64,000 bases of DNA from Macrotis lagotis (GCF_037893015.1 NC_133658.1:9941049-10005048), one strand, 5' to 3'; numbered from the stretch's first letter, positions 47,022 through 55,404 are shown. Made by a program: numbers and translations. The notes: a model not told the origin generated them from the sequence alone.

Positions 47022-49064
47022 TAACTCCATGGATCAGACCCCCCCAGGCTTAACTCCAGGTCTTCCTTTGACTCACCTGATCATTGTCGGTTTCCTGAAC
47101 AAAAAATGCTTCTCCGTTATCTCCCAGCTTCATGTGCAGATCGACACACTCCCCATTGATTTCAATGTCCACCTGGAGGAAGTGGAGAGGTTCCGATAAA
47201 GTCAGGGGCCTCTGGGCAGAGGGCCCAAATTAGAATGCCCCCCCCCCCCCAGATGCTCATTTGGAGCTCCTGGGATTGCCTCTGCACAGAGAGGAGACTT
47301 GGACGTGGCCCAGATCACCATCTCTCCTGCCTGGGCACCTCCTGCCCAGGACCTGGTGGGGTCACATCCATCCAAGGATAGAGTCAAAGAAGACGCAGGC
47401 ACGGGAGCAGGGAAGGAGGTCCCGGGAAGGCTGGGCTTTAGCCTGAGCCAAGGACCCTGGCCCGGTACACCAGTACGCCCGGCCCAGTATGTGGTGGAGG
47501 GGACGTCCGCTCACAGGAGCCATGCTCTCTCATCAACGGAGAATAAACACATTGATATTTAGCATTAGGACTCCATGGAATGCAGACTCATCCCTGCTCT
47601 GACCCAAACAGCCCAAGAAAGGGGCTGGGGAGGTCATCCAGTCCATTCCCCTCACCTGAGGAAACTGAGGCGGAGAGGTGCCAGGGCTAACCGAGGACAC
47701 CTGGGACCACCTAGGACTCCCTGACCCCAAGGCAGCCCCCTCCATCCAACAGACCACTCCGTCAGTACTAAGAGTAGCATGTAATAAGCATGGATATGTA
47801 TACATACGTGAATATAAATGTGAGTAATTACATTATTAATGAATTACAGAATTAGTGCATTGTCAATCACTAATATTGATGAATAATAATCTATTCATTA
47901 ATAACATAACCACCATTTCTGCAGCTAAGCTTTCCCGAGGTCTCTCCTCACCACAGCATACTGTGATTTGCCATTTCACAGATTGGGAGGCTGGGGTATG
48001 AAGAAAGGACTTCAATGTAGATAATAATGACAGAGTGGGGCATTTGAACTCAAAGCTTCCTTTCTCTGTGGCAAGTTCTTTGTCTGGTCTCAGTGGAGGC
48101 CTCTCACTAGCAGTGAATTATAGCAGCTAGCATTTATATGGTCTGGCATGATTTATTATTTTTTTTTGCAAGGCAAATGGGGTTAAGAGTGACTTGCCCA
48201 AGGCCACACAGCTAGGTAATTACTAAGTGTCTGAGGCCGGATTTGAACTCAGGTCCTCCTGACTCCAGGGCCGGTGCTCCATCCACTGCGCCACCTAGCC
48301 ACCCCGCTGGCATAATTTATAATGCACTTAACATATATTAAGTCATGAGTATTAAAGATTAAAGTATTCACTAACAGTAATGACAATTAATAATGAATAG
48401 TGTTTATTAATATGTTGATCATGGATTTAATTATAATAAAAATGAATATTTTTATTAATGATTACTAACAATGACTTAGATATTCATGTTAATAATAATT
48501 ATGAATAATGAACATTGGGTATTAATAATACCTAATATTATTAAGAATGAATCAATCATTAATATTAGAGCTGCTCTGATCTATATCACTCTAGTAACTA
48601 CAGAGAAGTAACAAATATTTTTATGATTACTCTCATTCTGCAAGTAAGGAAACTGAGGAAGAGAGTAACTAACTGCCTCCCTGGGACCAGGCCTGCTAGG
48701 AGACTCAAGGGCTCGCTCTAGAACCTGCACCTGGGCAGCTCGAGGTCAGACCTCTGTCCTCAGGGTGACAGAGCCTTCTGTGCATTAGAGGGGGAGACTG
48801 CCATCCATCCTGAGCGCCGCTCCTCCGTCCTGTTTGGGGATCCAGGGGCTAAAGCAGCGGGGCCAGACTTACCACTTTCTCCCGGGAGCGCAGCACCCCC
48901 ATTTTCCCAAAGCGGACATGGAAGGGAGAACACTGCAGGTTGCCATTGGGCTGGCGCACTACGATGATATCGATGCATCCAGACAGCGTGGCGGGGTTCA
49001 GACCCTTGTACAGCTCCTTCACCGTCACAAAGACCTGGCCTGCTAATTGTCCGACGTAATTCAT
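20418..49064 (-). CDS. LPIN1: Lipin-1, phosphatidate phosphatase and transcriptional coactivator (whole spliced CDS, 19 coding exons)
   Basis: Lipin-1 is a Mg2+-dependent phosphatidate phosphatase that converts phosphatidate to diacylglycerol at the ER in glycerolipid synthesis. It also acts in the nucleus as a coactivator with PPAR-alpha/PGC-1alpha. Joining 19 exons gives 2,754 nt, 917 codons plus stop, with no frame break. Visible in the product: the N-LIP domain beginning [10 protein letters not shown] (about residues 1-107), the polybasic stretch KKRRKRRRK (153-161), the motif WWFSW (578-582), the catalytic DIDGT of the HAD-like C-LIP domain (702-706), the coactivator motif LGHIL (713-717), and a C-terminus close to other mammalian lipin-1 proteins. 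LPIN2 and LPIN3 are excluded because the variable middle and the end match lipin-1. It is about 27 residues longer than the common human form, through small insertions in the linker and a few extra C-terminal residues. Distinctive exons are described separately. Confidence 0.97.
21973..22076 (-). CDS. LPIN1: LPIN1 coding exon 18 (C-LIP)
   Basis: Encodes [20 protein letters not shown] through KTNIS plus two bases. The acceptor is TTCAG|GAC and the donor CCTC|GTGAGT. Conservation is near complete. Confidence 0.96.
22387..22501 (-). CDS. LPIN1: LPIN1 coding exon 17 (C-LIP)
   Basis: Encodes [18 protein letters not shown] to AFGNRPA, 38 codons after one split base. The acceptor is TTCACAG|A and the donor GCT|GTGAGT (phase 0). 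Leu replaces a Phe of the human NLFFPNTEP segment. Confidence 0.96.
23589..23741 (-). CDS. LPIN1: LPIN1 coding exon 16 (C-LIP core)
   Basis: Encodes 50 codons between split codons: [20 protein letters not shown] through SSLFSALH. It is essentially identical to mammalian lipin-1 and forms the core of the HAD fold. The acceptor is CTGCAG|G and the donor ACAG|GTAGGA. Confidence 0.97.
23796..23851. repeat. 17-bp tandem repeat in LPIN1 intron
   Basis: Three near-identical copies of ggtcaccacgcctgggc about 55 bp from an exon acceptor (exon 23,589-23,741). Confidence 0.85.
24940..25155. repeat. Polypyrimidine/polypurine tract (CT)n
   Basis: About 215 bp almost purely C/T on plus, so purine-rich in the LPIN1 transcript. 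Arg/Glu-rich open frames on the minus strand are compositional. Confidence 0.92.
25651..25750 (+). repeat. 5'-truncated SINE with target-site duplication
   Basis: Only the gtggccttgggcaagc..gccttgcaaaaa end plus A-rich tail is present, bracketed by agatggccatg and agatagccatg. Truncation on insertion fits L1-mediated priming. Confidence 0.8.
25839..25925 (-). CDS. LPIN1: LPIN1 coding exon 15 (LGHIL coactivator motif)
   Basis: This 87-bp exon encodes [20 protein letters not shown] to KVS. LGHIL (713-717) is the LxxIL motif used by lipins to contact nuclear receptors and coactivators. The acceptor is TCTCAG|A and the donor GCCA|GTAAGT. Confidence 0.97.
26252..26400 (-). CDS. LPIN1: LPIN1 coding exon 14 (C-LIP catalytic DIDGT)
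   Basis: Encodes residues 660-708 plus two bases: [30 protein letters not shown] and the catalytic [14 protein letters not shown] (702-706) is the HAD-superfamily DxDxT motif whose first Asp is the nucleophile in the phosphatase reaction. It is intact, so the enzyme should be active. The acceptor is TTTCAG|AAA and the donor CACG|GTATGT. Confidence 0.97.
27801..27866. repeat. (GT)n(TCTG)n microsatellite
   Basis: About 45 bp of GT followed by tctg repeats, in an LPIN1 intron. Confidence 0.95.
27940..28150 (+). repeat. CORE-type SINE
   Basis: ctaggtggcacaggag, gatcttgggcaagtcac, cctcagtttccttatctgta and a CORE-like body. Diverged. Confidence 0.75.
28578..28736 (+). repeat. tRNA-derived marsupial SINE
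   Basis: agctaggtggtgcagtgg, gagttcaaatccagcctc and ggcaagtcacttaacccc, then a mixed A/T tail. Confidence 0.9.
29023..29126. repeat. (AAAGAG)n/(GA)n purine tract
   Basis: About 104 bp of pure purine on plus. It stands close to the low-coordinate edge of the LPIN1 segment that was duplicated downstream. Confidence 0.95.
29688..29814 (-). CDS. LPIN1: LPIN1 coding exon 13 (SSSSDED; YKKTLRL)
   Basis: Encodes 42 codons after one split base: [16 protein letters not shown] through [15 protein letters not shown]. The serine-acid cluster looks like a CK2-type phosphorylation region (inference). The acceptor is CTCCAG|G and the donor CTG|GTGAGT (phase 0). A dead copy lies at 5,269-5,387. Confidence 0.95.
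30015..30094 (-). CDS. LPIN1: LPIN1 coding exon 12 (ESKPEQCL; short, no internal ATG)
   Basis: This 80-bp exon was found by phase logic: exon 11 ends in phase 0 while exon 13 needs two bases of an Arg codon. It reads [11 protein letters not shown] and ends [10 protein letters not shown] plus AG, 26 codons plus 2 nt, matching human [11 protein letters not shown] and EQPPQLSLATR. The acceptor is CTCCTAG|GAA and the donor CCAG|GTAGGC. Two damaged copies lie at 10,900-10,982 and about 12,123-12,181. Confidence 0.93.
30484..30750 (+). repeat. CORE-type SINE in LPIN1 intron (parent of 11,442-11,690)
   Basis: Same insertion as in the downstream copy, including identical caagccctggacc-like and aagaccctgtattcaaat segments. 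Confidence 0.8.
31417..31506 (-). CDS. LPIN1: LPIN1 coding exon 11 (WWFSWRGR)
   Basis: Exactly 30 codons (residues 561-590), [20 protein letters not shown] to NTVKE. The Trp-rich motif is a lipin hallmark. The acceptor is GCGACAG|GCC and the donor GAG|GTGAGC (phase 0). Reading through the donor gives VSKPDGQ, which superficially resembles the start of the next exon but is intronic. Confidence 0.95.
33817..33886 (-). CDS. LPIN1: LPIN1 coding exon 10 ([12 protein letters not shown])
   Basis: This 70-bp exon has 23 codons, [20 protein letters not shown] to LPK, after one split-codon base. The acceptor is TCTCAG|A and the donor AAG|GTGAGT (phase 0). The segment is conserved across lipins. Confidence 0.95.
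34214..34307 (-). CDS. LPIN1: LPIN1 coding exon 9
   Basis: Encodes [20 protein letters not shown] through LVVKIGS, 30 codons between two split codons. The acceptor is GCTGCAG|AT and the donor AGCAA|GTGAGT. Conservation is high. No copy of this exon is visible in the downstream duplication. Confidence 0.95.
35393..35583 (-). CDS. LPIN1: LPIN1 coding exon 8 (SVGSSGxDSGVES, ISLCGGL)
   Basis: Encodes 63 codons, including [28 protein letters not shown] and REITT. It is phased by AA|T at entry (Asn) and G|AT at exit (Asp). The acceptor is CCCCCAG|T and the donor ACCG|GTGAGC. A shrunken dead copy lies at 13,581-13,701. Confidence 0.95.
36048..36141 (-). CDS. LPIN1: LPIN1 coding exon 7 ([10 protein letters not shown])
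   Basis: Encodes 30 full codons, [20 protein letters not shown] to LYFPK, flanked by split codons. The acceptor is CTTCAG|AC and the donor AAAAA|GTAAGG (phase 2). It is strongly conserved with other lipins. A dead copy lies at 14,217-14,310. Confidence 0.95.
37715..38072 (-). CDS. LPIN1: LPIN1 coding exon 6 (long disordered linker, Ala-rich)
   Basis: Largest coding exon: 119 codons plus one base. It begins [10 protein letters not shown], carries [12 protein letters not shown] (matching human SESSDTFSDQSP), then the run [18 protein letters not shown] where human has LGAAAPLLP, and ends KMDSPTRKK before the split Asp codon. The acceptor is GTCCAG|ATC and the donor AAAG|GTGAGG. It is the least conserved exon and probably disordered. 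Confidence 0.92.
38778..38907 (-). CDS. LPIN1: LPIN1 coding exon 5 (Ser/Pro linker, [10 protein letters not shown])
   Basis: Encodes 43 codons after one split-codon base: [18 protein letters not shown], then [15 protein letters not shown], a highly conserved lipin segment. The acceptor is TCTCCAG|C and the donor AAG|GTGGGT (phase 0). In mouse the lipin-1 beta-specific insert precedes this exon; I could not find a counterpart in the 4.5-kb intron upstream. Confidence 0.94.
41446..41632 (+). repeat. tRNA-derived marsupial SINE
   Basis: gctaggtggcacagtg, gagttcaaatccggcctc and gggcaagccacttaacccc, then an A-rich tail, in an LPIN1 intron. Confidence 0.9.
41640..41900 (+). repeat. Marsupial interspersed repeat, copy 2
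   Basis: Same family as 7,530-7,840, lying in an LPIN1 intron directly after a SINE. Confidence 0.65.
43407..43532 (-). CDS. LPIN1: LPIN1 coding exon 4 (variable linker)
   Basis: This 126-bp exon has no Met. It reads [20 protein letters not shown] and ends EIEWSPNQ, matching the human linker pattern of TLPNDIPPFQDDIPEENLSL and REWSPTPS. The acceptor is TTTTCAG|A and the donor CAGAG|GTAAGC. It completes the split Arg codon of exon 3 and leaves AG for a split Ser codon. It is strongly diverged in its second half, as expected for disordered linker. Confidence 0.9.
44731..45059 (-). CDS. LPIN1: LPIN1 coding exon 3 (end of N-LIP, polybasic nuclear-localisation region)
   Basis: Encodes 109 codons plus 2 nt. 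It starts [16 protein letters not shown], the end of the N-LIP domain, then carries KKRRKRRRK (residues 153-161), known in lipins as nuclear localisation signal and phosphatidate-binding basic patch. A six-residue unit SLKRDD is present twice in tandem (residues 166-177). An acidic serine segment with [10 protein letters not shown] follows. The acceptor is CTGCAG|GAG and the donor CCAG|GTAAGC (phase 2). Confidence 0.95.
46194..47025. repeat. Long alternating purine-pyrimidine tract (CA/TG/TGCA-rich)
   Basis: Pure (CA)n at 46,201-46,229 and 46,998-47,022 flank about 770 bp of imperfect CA, TGCATG and CACACA sequence. It has strong Z-DNA-forming character. It lies in the LPIN1 intron with its high-coordinate edge about 50 bp from the exon at 47,077. 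Confidence 0.92.
47077..47172 (-). CDS. LPIN1: LPIN1 coding exon 2 (N-LIP domain)
   Basis: Encodes residues 65-96, VDIEINGE through QETDNDQ, in 96 bp. The acceptor is CTCCAG|GTG and the donor CAG|GTGAGT, both phase 0. One residue differs from the usual sequence: Cys where I recall Ser after INGE. The exon sits just 5' in transcript order of a long CA/TG-rich tract in the next intron. Confidence 0.96.
47810..48560. repeat. AT-rich ATTAAT low-complexity sequence, split by a SINE
   Basis: Imperfect attaat/aataat repeats at about 47,810-47,910 and 48,320-48,560, with a minus-strand SINE between. Confidence 0.8.
48143..48320 (-). repeat. SINE, minus orientation, with target-site duplication
   Basis: Body 48,157-48,306 from ttttgcaaggcaaatggg to gcgccacctagccacccc. 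Flanks ctggcatgatttat and ctggcataatttat differ at one base. Confidence 0.92.
48873..49064 (-). CDS. LPIN1: LPIN1 coding exon 1 (start codon, N-LIP domain)
   Basis: Encodes residues 1-64, from [10 protein letters not shown] to REKV, near-identical to mammalian lipin-1. The ATG is at 49,062-49,064. The exon itself begins at 49,073 after a TGCAG acceptor, leaving 9 nt of 5' UTR, so the promoter exon must lie further upstream. The donor is GTG|GTAAGT (phase 0). Confidence 0.96.
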
Positions 49065-50790
49065 GGTTTGAGCCTGCACGATGGAGACACAAAGGGGCAG
49101 CGGTGAGGGACCCCACCCTGGTGTGTCGGAGGCCGGCGGGGTGCTTCCCCCAAGCAGTCTGCCACGTATTGGTCCCCATCCCTGGCTGACCTCCTGAGGC
49201 CAGACCAGGGTGATCTTTAACCGTCCTCTCCACCAGCTCCTGAGTCCTATCTTTGGGATCCTCACGGGGCCAAGGGCTACCCATATTGCCAGAGGAGGAA
49301 ACCGAGGCTGAGAGGGGCTGTGTGGTCAAATAACTGGCAAGCACTGAAGTATGCAAGCCCACAGAGCAGGTCTCAGACAAAGAGAAAGACACAGGATAGA
49401 CAGACAGACAGAGACAAGAGAGAGATGAAGGATGATATAGACAGACAGACAATATAGATACTTGATGGACAGTTAGGTAGATGACAGACAAATAACTGAG
49501 ATGACTGCAAATGTTTAACAGATTTAGATGACAGCCACAGAGACAGAGCTAAGTAACAAATATAGACAGAGGAAGGAAGGATGGAGGGCTTGCCTTGCTC
49601 CAGACTCCACCTGAACCAGGCAAACAAGATAGCCCAGCCCTGGAGGAGCTTCCACTCTATTGGGGAGGGAAATATAGGGAAGGTAAACTGAGGCCTCAGC
49701 AGGTGAAGCATGGCTGGGGCCTCTCCTGACACAGTGGTCCTGAGGTAGTCACCAGTCTGGAGCAGGGAACCTCAGGGTGGAGGCATCTCCAGGGTGAGAG
49801 GACCAGGGAGCCGGGCTGGGTCTGCTCGTGCCTCCCAACGTGCCAGCCAGAGTCCGGCCCGGTCGGGCGGGAATGAAGGAAGGCTGGCTGGCTAAACCAA
49901 CACAATGGCTTGCTGGATGCAACAAAACAGAGAGGTCCCTGAATATTTTTGAGGCTGCCCTTTGCTCAGGTCTTCCCTCAATGCTGCCCACCCCTTCCAA
50001 AGCCTTCCTTGACCTTTCCTCTGGTTCCATAAGCACTCCCACGATGCCTAACATTTTAGAGACGATGGCCATCTTCAGACACCGCAGCTTAGGAAGGGCA
50101 TTGGTCAGCCTGATGGCATCCAGAGAAGGTGGTCAGACTATGAAAATCAGTGGAAACAGCCGGAAAGACCACTGTTGTCAATTCCAAGGACCGGAGTTCA
50201 ACCCTCTCCTCGGGTGAGCTTCCACGTCCTCAGCTATAGCGAGGGGGTCGTCCGGCCCCGATGCCACAGCTGGAGAAGAGAATCCTTGGGGGGTGGGGGG
50301 GTGTAAGGATCTGTGCTGCTGGGCCGCAGGGGCAATGGCAGAGGACGCAAAGCAGCCGAGCGAGGCTGACTATCAGCGAGAATGTCCTGGGGAGAAGAGG
50401 CCTCCCAAAGTGGCCAAGTTGCCCCCAAGAGACCTCAGGCTCCCCCTTCTGCAAGCAGGGGCCAGACAACCACCTGGGGGGATGGGGGAGAGGGGCTTCA
50501 AGGCCTGGGGCCCCTTCCCTCTCCAAAAGGCTGGGAGGCTTCTCCTAATACCTCCAGCTGGACATCAGGCCCTGCCCTGCCCCTCCCCACCCCAACCTCA
50601 GGGGTAATATGCGTTGCCAGTTCCATCTCAGGGGAAGGCCTTTCGCCTGGTCAGGCGGGCCCCCCGGTCCTGCCCCAGACTAAGAGCTCCCCCCATGATG
50701 TGAGAGATGCTTAAGTCCTCTTGGGGGCCTCTGGGGCCTTCTGGGCCCCTGCTCTTCTTCTATGATCTAAGCTGTCTCCCCCACTTCCCC

Positions 50791-50964
50791 CATCCTTTTT
50801 AAATTTTTTGGCAAGGCAATGATTAAATGACTTGCCCAAGGTCACACAGTTAAGAAATTAAGTGTCTGAGGCCAGATTTGAACTCAGGTCCTCCTGACTC
50901 CAGAGCCAGTGCTCTATCCACTGCGTCACCTAGCCACACACCCCCCCCCATCCTTTTTTAAAAT
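50791..50964 (-). repeat. SINE, minus orientation, with target-site duplication
   Basis: Starts ttggcaaggcaatgatt and ends ctgcgtcacctagccaca plus a C-run. Flanks catcctttttaaat and catccttttttaaaat form the duplication. Confidence 0.88.
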
Positions 50965-51734
50965 CGGCCAGGTAAGAGTTCCCAGGCATCATCCACATCT
51001 TTGCCTGGTCTCCAGATAAATTTCTCCTCTACCTCTACCCAGCGAATACTTCCAGGAAGGAGGTGACCCTCTGAGACCATTTCCCTCCCCATGACTTCTC
51101 ACACCCTGAGGGCACAGGCCACCACGGGCTCTGGATCCCTGCCAGTTGGCAGGGGCCACAGAGAGCGAGTCCAGATGAGGGGAGGCCCAGCGCTCAGGGT
51201 CAACCCAGGGACCACAGTCCTGGAGGGCCAGACAGTGCCCACCCAAAAACGATCTCAGCAGCAGAATGGCCATGTTTGGGTGGGGGAGGAGGAGGAGAGC
51301 CTGCCCTCCAAGGCGCCATCCCTGATCCGAGCTAAGATGGGATCTGCCAGGAGATCACAATCCTAACCACCAGGACACCTCAGCAAAGCACGGGTGACCT
51401 TCTCTATTCTGATGAGTTGCAATCTGCAGTGGTGAAGAGAATGGCCACACCAGAAGTCTGCCACCCACCCCTGCCTAGGACAGACCTGAAAATCCCATTG
51501 ACTTCCCTTCAGTCAAGCAAGAGATAAAGTACCGAACGCTGGCTCAGGTGCACAGAAAGGTGCCAACTCTCCCTGCCCCCACTGAGCTTCTCGTCCAGTG
51601 CGGGAGGCCGAGAGGCAGCTGCTGCAAGGGAAGTACACAAGCAAATCCAGCTACTCACTGACTTCCGAGCAACGGAACGCGGCTGTCCCCAAATATGGCC
51701 CCCAGCTGGGGTCTCTAAGGGGCGCCCGAGTGCT

Positions 51735-51905
51735 TAGAGTCGGGCCTAGAGTACCAAAGACATCTCCCTGGGTTCAAATCTGGCCTCAAACACTTCGCTG
51801 CGTGACCCTGGGCAAGTCACTTCACCCTGTTTGCCTCAGCTTCCTCACCTATAAAATGAGCTGGAGAAAGAGACGGCCAACCCCTCAGTACAAATGGGGT
51901 CAAAG
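51735..51905 (+). repeat. CORE-type SINE
   Basis: gggttcaaatctggcctc, gaccctgggcaagtcactt and cctcagcttcctcacctata. A second older copy lies at about 52,255-52,440. Confidence 0.75.
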
Positions 51906-52439
51906 AGGAGCCTGGAAAGACTGAAAAATGCCCCCCCAGAATCTCGAACAGTTCCCAAGGAATGGCCAAGGAGCCCTTCCCACTTCTTCACTCTCACTCC
52001 CCACACACCTCCAAGCAGTCACTGCCTCTTATTGCTCCACGATCTTTCATGCCGACGATTTTATCTCCGCTCACAGACGTCTGCCCCGAACCATCTCAGC
52101 AGCCTCCAAAAATGAGGTCCCTAAAGCACCACCACCCCGCCCCTCCCCGCTCCACACACCCAAGAATAGAAACTCCTCCATGGAGAGGTTTACTCAAGAG
52201 TAAATGAGCTATTTTAATTATAGAACACTGGAATTATTTGCTTGTTTTTCCACACTGGGCCTGAGTCAGGAAGACTCATCGTCCTGAGTTTAGACCTGGA
52301 CTGGGCCAAGTCATTTAACCCTGTTTGCCTCAGTTTCCTCATCTGTAAAATGAGCTAGGGAAGAAAGTGGCCAACCAGTCTCATCTCTCTGCCCAGAAAA
52401 TCACACAGGGCTGGACAGGATTGAAAACAGTCAAACAGA

Positions 52440-53090
52440 AAACACAAAAACAAAAATTAACAAGAAAACAGGTAAGTGGAGATTTTGAAAAAAACAAAAA
52501 CAATCTTTGCAGCAAGTTTTCCTGAACACAAGTCTCCCGTGCAAACTATCAAAGGAATGGATTCCAATGGAGATACAAATAGTCAATAAAAGACCAAAGA
52601 GTATGACTAGGACATGTTCTGAAGAAGAAATCTGGGTTTTCAACCACTTTGTGAAAAGATATGGTAACACTCATTATTAGAGAAATGTCCATCAAAGCAC
52701 CTCCCACCCATCAGGCTGGGGAGACAAATGATGAGGTGGGAAAACAGGCACAAACTGGCATTGTCGTGAGGCGGTGACCCAGCCCAGCCTGTCTGGAAAG
52801 CGACTTGGAACAAGGCCCCAAAAGTTACTGGACGGGGCCTACCCTCAGACCCAGTTATCTCCCTGCTAGATGTACCCCCAGAGATTAAAGCAAAAGGGAA
52901 GGGCACATGTGCACAAAATGCTTAGTGGAGCTCTTCTCATCATGACCAAAACCAGGAAACCGAAGGGATGCGACTCTGCTGGGGAAGCGTTAAACAAATG
53001 GTGGAGAAGATGGCACATTACCACTCTGGGAGCAATAAGCCTCTTATCTATGACTGGGAGAAGAACAGACCAGAGGAAGTAGGAGAACAA
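52440..53090 (+). repeat. L1 ORF2 3' end, plus orientation
   Basis: Decayed coding sequence matching the L1 ORF2 end: attagagaaatg, atcaggctggggagac, gacccagttatctcc, acatgtgcacaaaatg and aaatggtggagaagatgg. In antisense to LPIN1, within intron 1. Confidence 0.7.
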
Positions 53091-53412
53091 GTGACGCAGT
53101 GATGTAGAGAAGAAGAACGGGAGACTCTGGGGCTCTGCTCAGCAGGAAGAGCCGGCAGACGCTGCGAGCTCCCCACCTCACCTCCGCATGGAGATGGGCC
53201 ACCTGGGGATGCGCTGCTTGGGCTGCAGGCTTGGGATGAAGGTCAGAGTATCAGGACTCTGGAAGTTGCTGAAGTTCCAGGGGAGGGGTGGTGAGGGGGG
53301 GCAGACAGTGAGAGGGACAGAGTACAAATTCAGAGGCGTTTTTTATGCGATTAGACGGCTCCGTGCTTCAATCTGTTTATTGGTCTTATGGTCCTTTCAG
53401 GATGAAACTACA

Positions 53413-53575
53413 GGAGTGGCTAGGGGGTGAGGCAGATGGAGCACCGGCCCTGGACTGAGAAGGACCTGAGTTTAAACCCGGCCTCCGACACTTAATAATG
53501 ACCTAGCTGTGTGACCCTGGCCGAGTCAATGAACCCCATTGTCTGGCAAAAAAAAAAACAAATAAAAACCTAAAA
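53413..53575 (+). repeat. tRNA-derived marsupial SINE
   Basis: gtggctagggggtgaggc, gagcaccggccctgg and gtttaaacccggcctccg, then an A-rich tail. It sits about 200 bp outside the CpG island. Confidence 0.88.
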
Positions 53576-54121
53576 CTATAGTGTCCTGAACAGTACAAAA
53601 CTGTCAGGTGCCTCATGCTGAAGAATAACCCCGGGGGTGACTCGCCCGGGAGGCGCCGCTGGGGTGATGCGCAGTCTCCTAGAATTTTGGTTTTGATTAT
53701 TAATTTACTATTTTACGATTCTTTTCAGTTACCATGGCACAGCTCTTCGCAACTGTGGTGCACTGAGCCGCCGGGATCTTCTTCCCTAAATGCTACATCT
53801 GCACCGCGCGTCCCTCCCCTCGGCAGGGCGCGAGCAGGGGAGATGGCATCAGAGGGGGGGCAGCCGTTCGGGCGGCCGGGCCCGTTTTACAGCGATTTCA
53901 CCTTGGCACAGGGAAAGTCGCTTACGCCGTGTTGTTGACCCCCTGAGGGGCGCGGGTTTGGGGGTGCGCTCTGCCGGTCGGCCCTCGCCCGCATTCAGAG
54001 GGGAGGAATCCGTTTACCAACACTGGACAGAGGGAAGCCACAGAGGCGCCGTCCAGAGTCACGGCTGGAAGCAAGTCCGCCCCCAAACACACACACGTGC
54101 GTCCGGTTCACTAAAAGCCCT

Positions 54122-54554
54122 CGGGGGGCCTGGGGGCCTGGGGGGCCTGGGGGCCTGGGGGGCCTGGGGGCCTGGGGGCCTGGGGGGCCTGGGGGGCCTG
54201 GGGGCCTGGGGGGCCTGGGGGGCCTGGGGGGCCTGGGGGGCCTGGGGGGCCTGGGGGCCTGGGGGCCTGGGGGCCTGGGGGCCTGGGGGGCCTGGGGGGC
54301 CTGGGGGCCTGGGGGGCCTGGGGGGCCTGGGGGCCTGGGGGCCTGGGGGCCTGGGGGGCCTGGGGGCCTGGGGGCCTGGGGGCCTGGGGGGCCTGGGGGC
54401 CTGGGGGCCTGGGGGGCCTGGGGGCCTGGGGGCCTGGGGGGCCTGGGGGGCCTGGGGGCCTGGGGGCCTGGGGGGCCTGGGGGCCTGGGGGCCTGGGGGC
54501 CTGGGGGGCCTGGGGGCCTGGGGGCCTGGGGGGCCGGGCCGGGCCGGGCCGGGC
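54122..54554. repeat. Minisatellite (GGGGGCCTG)n / (GGGGGGCCTG)n
   Basis: About 430 bp of 9-10-bp units, roughly 45 copies, with length variation of one G. It ends in GGGCC repeats. G-runs are on the plus strand, so the LPIN1 transcript carries the C-rich version. It has strong G-quadruplex potential and lies in intron 1. Long open frames across it (Gly/Ala/Trp or Pro-rich) are compositional. Confidence 0.95.
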
Positions 54555-54737
54555 GCCAGGACAGGCTGATCTAGGAACTGGGGGCTAGCGGTCTGGACCA
54601 CACAGAAGGGCAAGGCGGGCGGCCGTGCCCGGGGGCTGCAGCCCAGGCCTCGGGGCCCGGGCCGGGGCCCCTTCCCTGCCGCGGCCTGCTCTGCTCCCCG
54701 GCCCTGCGGGCACCCCCCGGCTTCAGCCCTGAGTTCT

Positions 54738-54970
54738 GGGCCGCTGCCCCGCTGCCCCCCGCTGCCCCGCTGCCCCGCTGCCCCCGCTGCCCCCGCTGCC
54801 CCGCTGCCCCCGCTGCCCCCGCTGCCCCCGCTGCCCCCGCTGCCCCCCCGCTGCCCCCGCTGCCCCGCTGCCCCCCGCTGCCCCCGCTGCCCCCGCTGCC
54901 CCGCTGCCCCGCTGCCCCCGCTGCCCCCCCGCTGCCCCGCTCCCCCGCTGCCCCCGCTGCCCCCGCTCCC
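54738..54970. repeat. Minisatellite (GCTGCCCC[C])n
   Basis: About 230 bp of 8-11-bp units, roughly 24 copies, varying in C-run length. G-runs (GGGGGCAGC) are on the minus strand, that is in the LPIN1 sense RNA, opposite to the neighbouring array. It lies about 350 bp downstream of the probable first-exon donor. Confidence 0.95.
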
Positions 54971-55320
54971 GAGGGCACACGCCAGGCCCGCTGTGGGGCC
55001 CGCCTGGGGCAGCGCCGGGGCGCAGCGGGCACAAGGGCTGGCGGCGGCCGGGCGGGGTCTCCCGGGTGCCCGGGCGCTCGCCGGCCCGCGGAGCCCCCTG
55101 CTCCGGGAGCCCGAGGGGGAGGCGCGGGCCGGGGCCCCCCGCGTGACGCGGCCTCCACGCGCGGCCCCGGGCTCCCCCCCCCGTGCGGCCCCGGGCACGT
55201 CCCGCCGCCCCGCGGCCCGTCTCGGGGTCCCGGGCCCCTCGGGGTGGCCGTCACGGCCCCCGCGGCCCCCCCCGCGCACGCGCACACGCACCCCCGCGGC
55301 CGAGCCGCGCCGGGGCCTAC

Positions 55321-55400
55321 CTGGGCCGGGCCGGGCCGCGCGGGGCGGGAGCGGGAGCGGCGGGAGCGCGCGGGGCCGCGGCCCTTTGTACGTCGCGGCG
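55321..55400 (-). other. LPIN1: Probable LPIN1 non-coding first exon (5' UTR); 5' edge uncertain
   Basis: A donor CCCAG|GTAGGC at 55,321/55,320 sits just downstream (in transcript sense) of a GC-box array in the CpG island. Coding exon 1 has an acceptor 9 nt before its ATG, so an upstream non-coding exon is required. The transcription start cannot be read from sequence, and about 55,400 is an estimate. Other first exons may exist. Confidence 0.4.
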
Positions 55401-55404
55401 GGGC

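Larger units (their letters stand above)
49074..55320 (-). other. LPIN1: LPIN1 intron 1
   Basis: About 6.2 kb. From the 3' side it holds unique sequence, a minus-strand SINE (50.8 kb), an older CORE-type SINE (51.7 kb), an L1 3' end (52.4-53.1 kb), a plus-strand SINE (53.4 kb) and the two minisatellites. I see no convincing additional coding exon. Confidence 0.4.
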
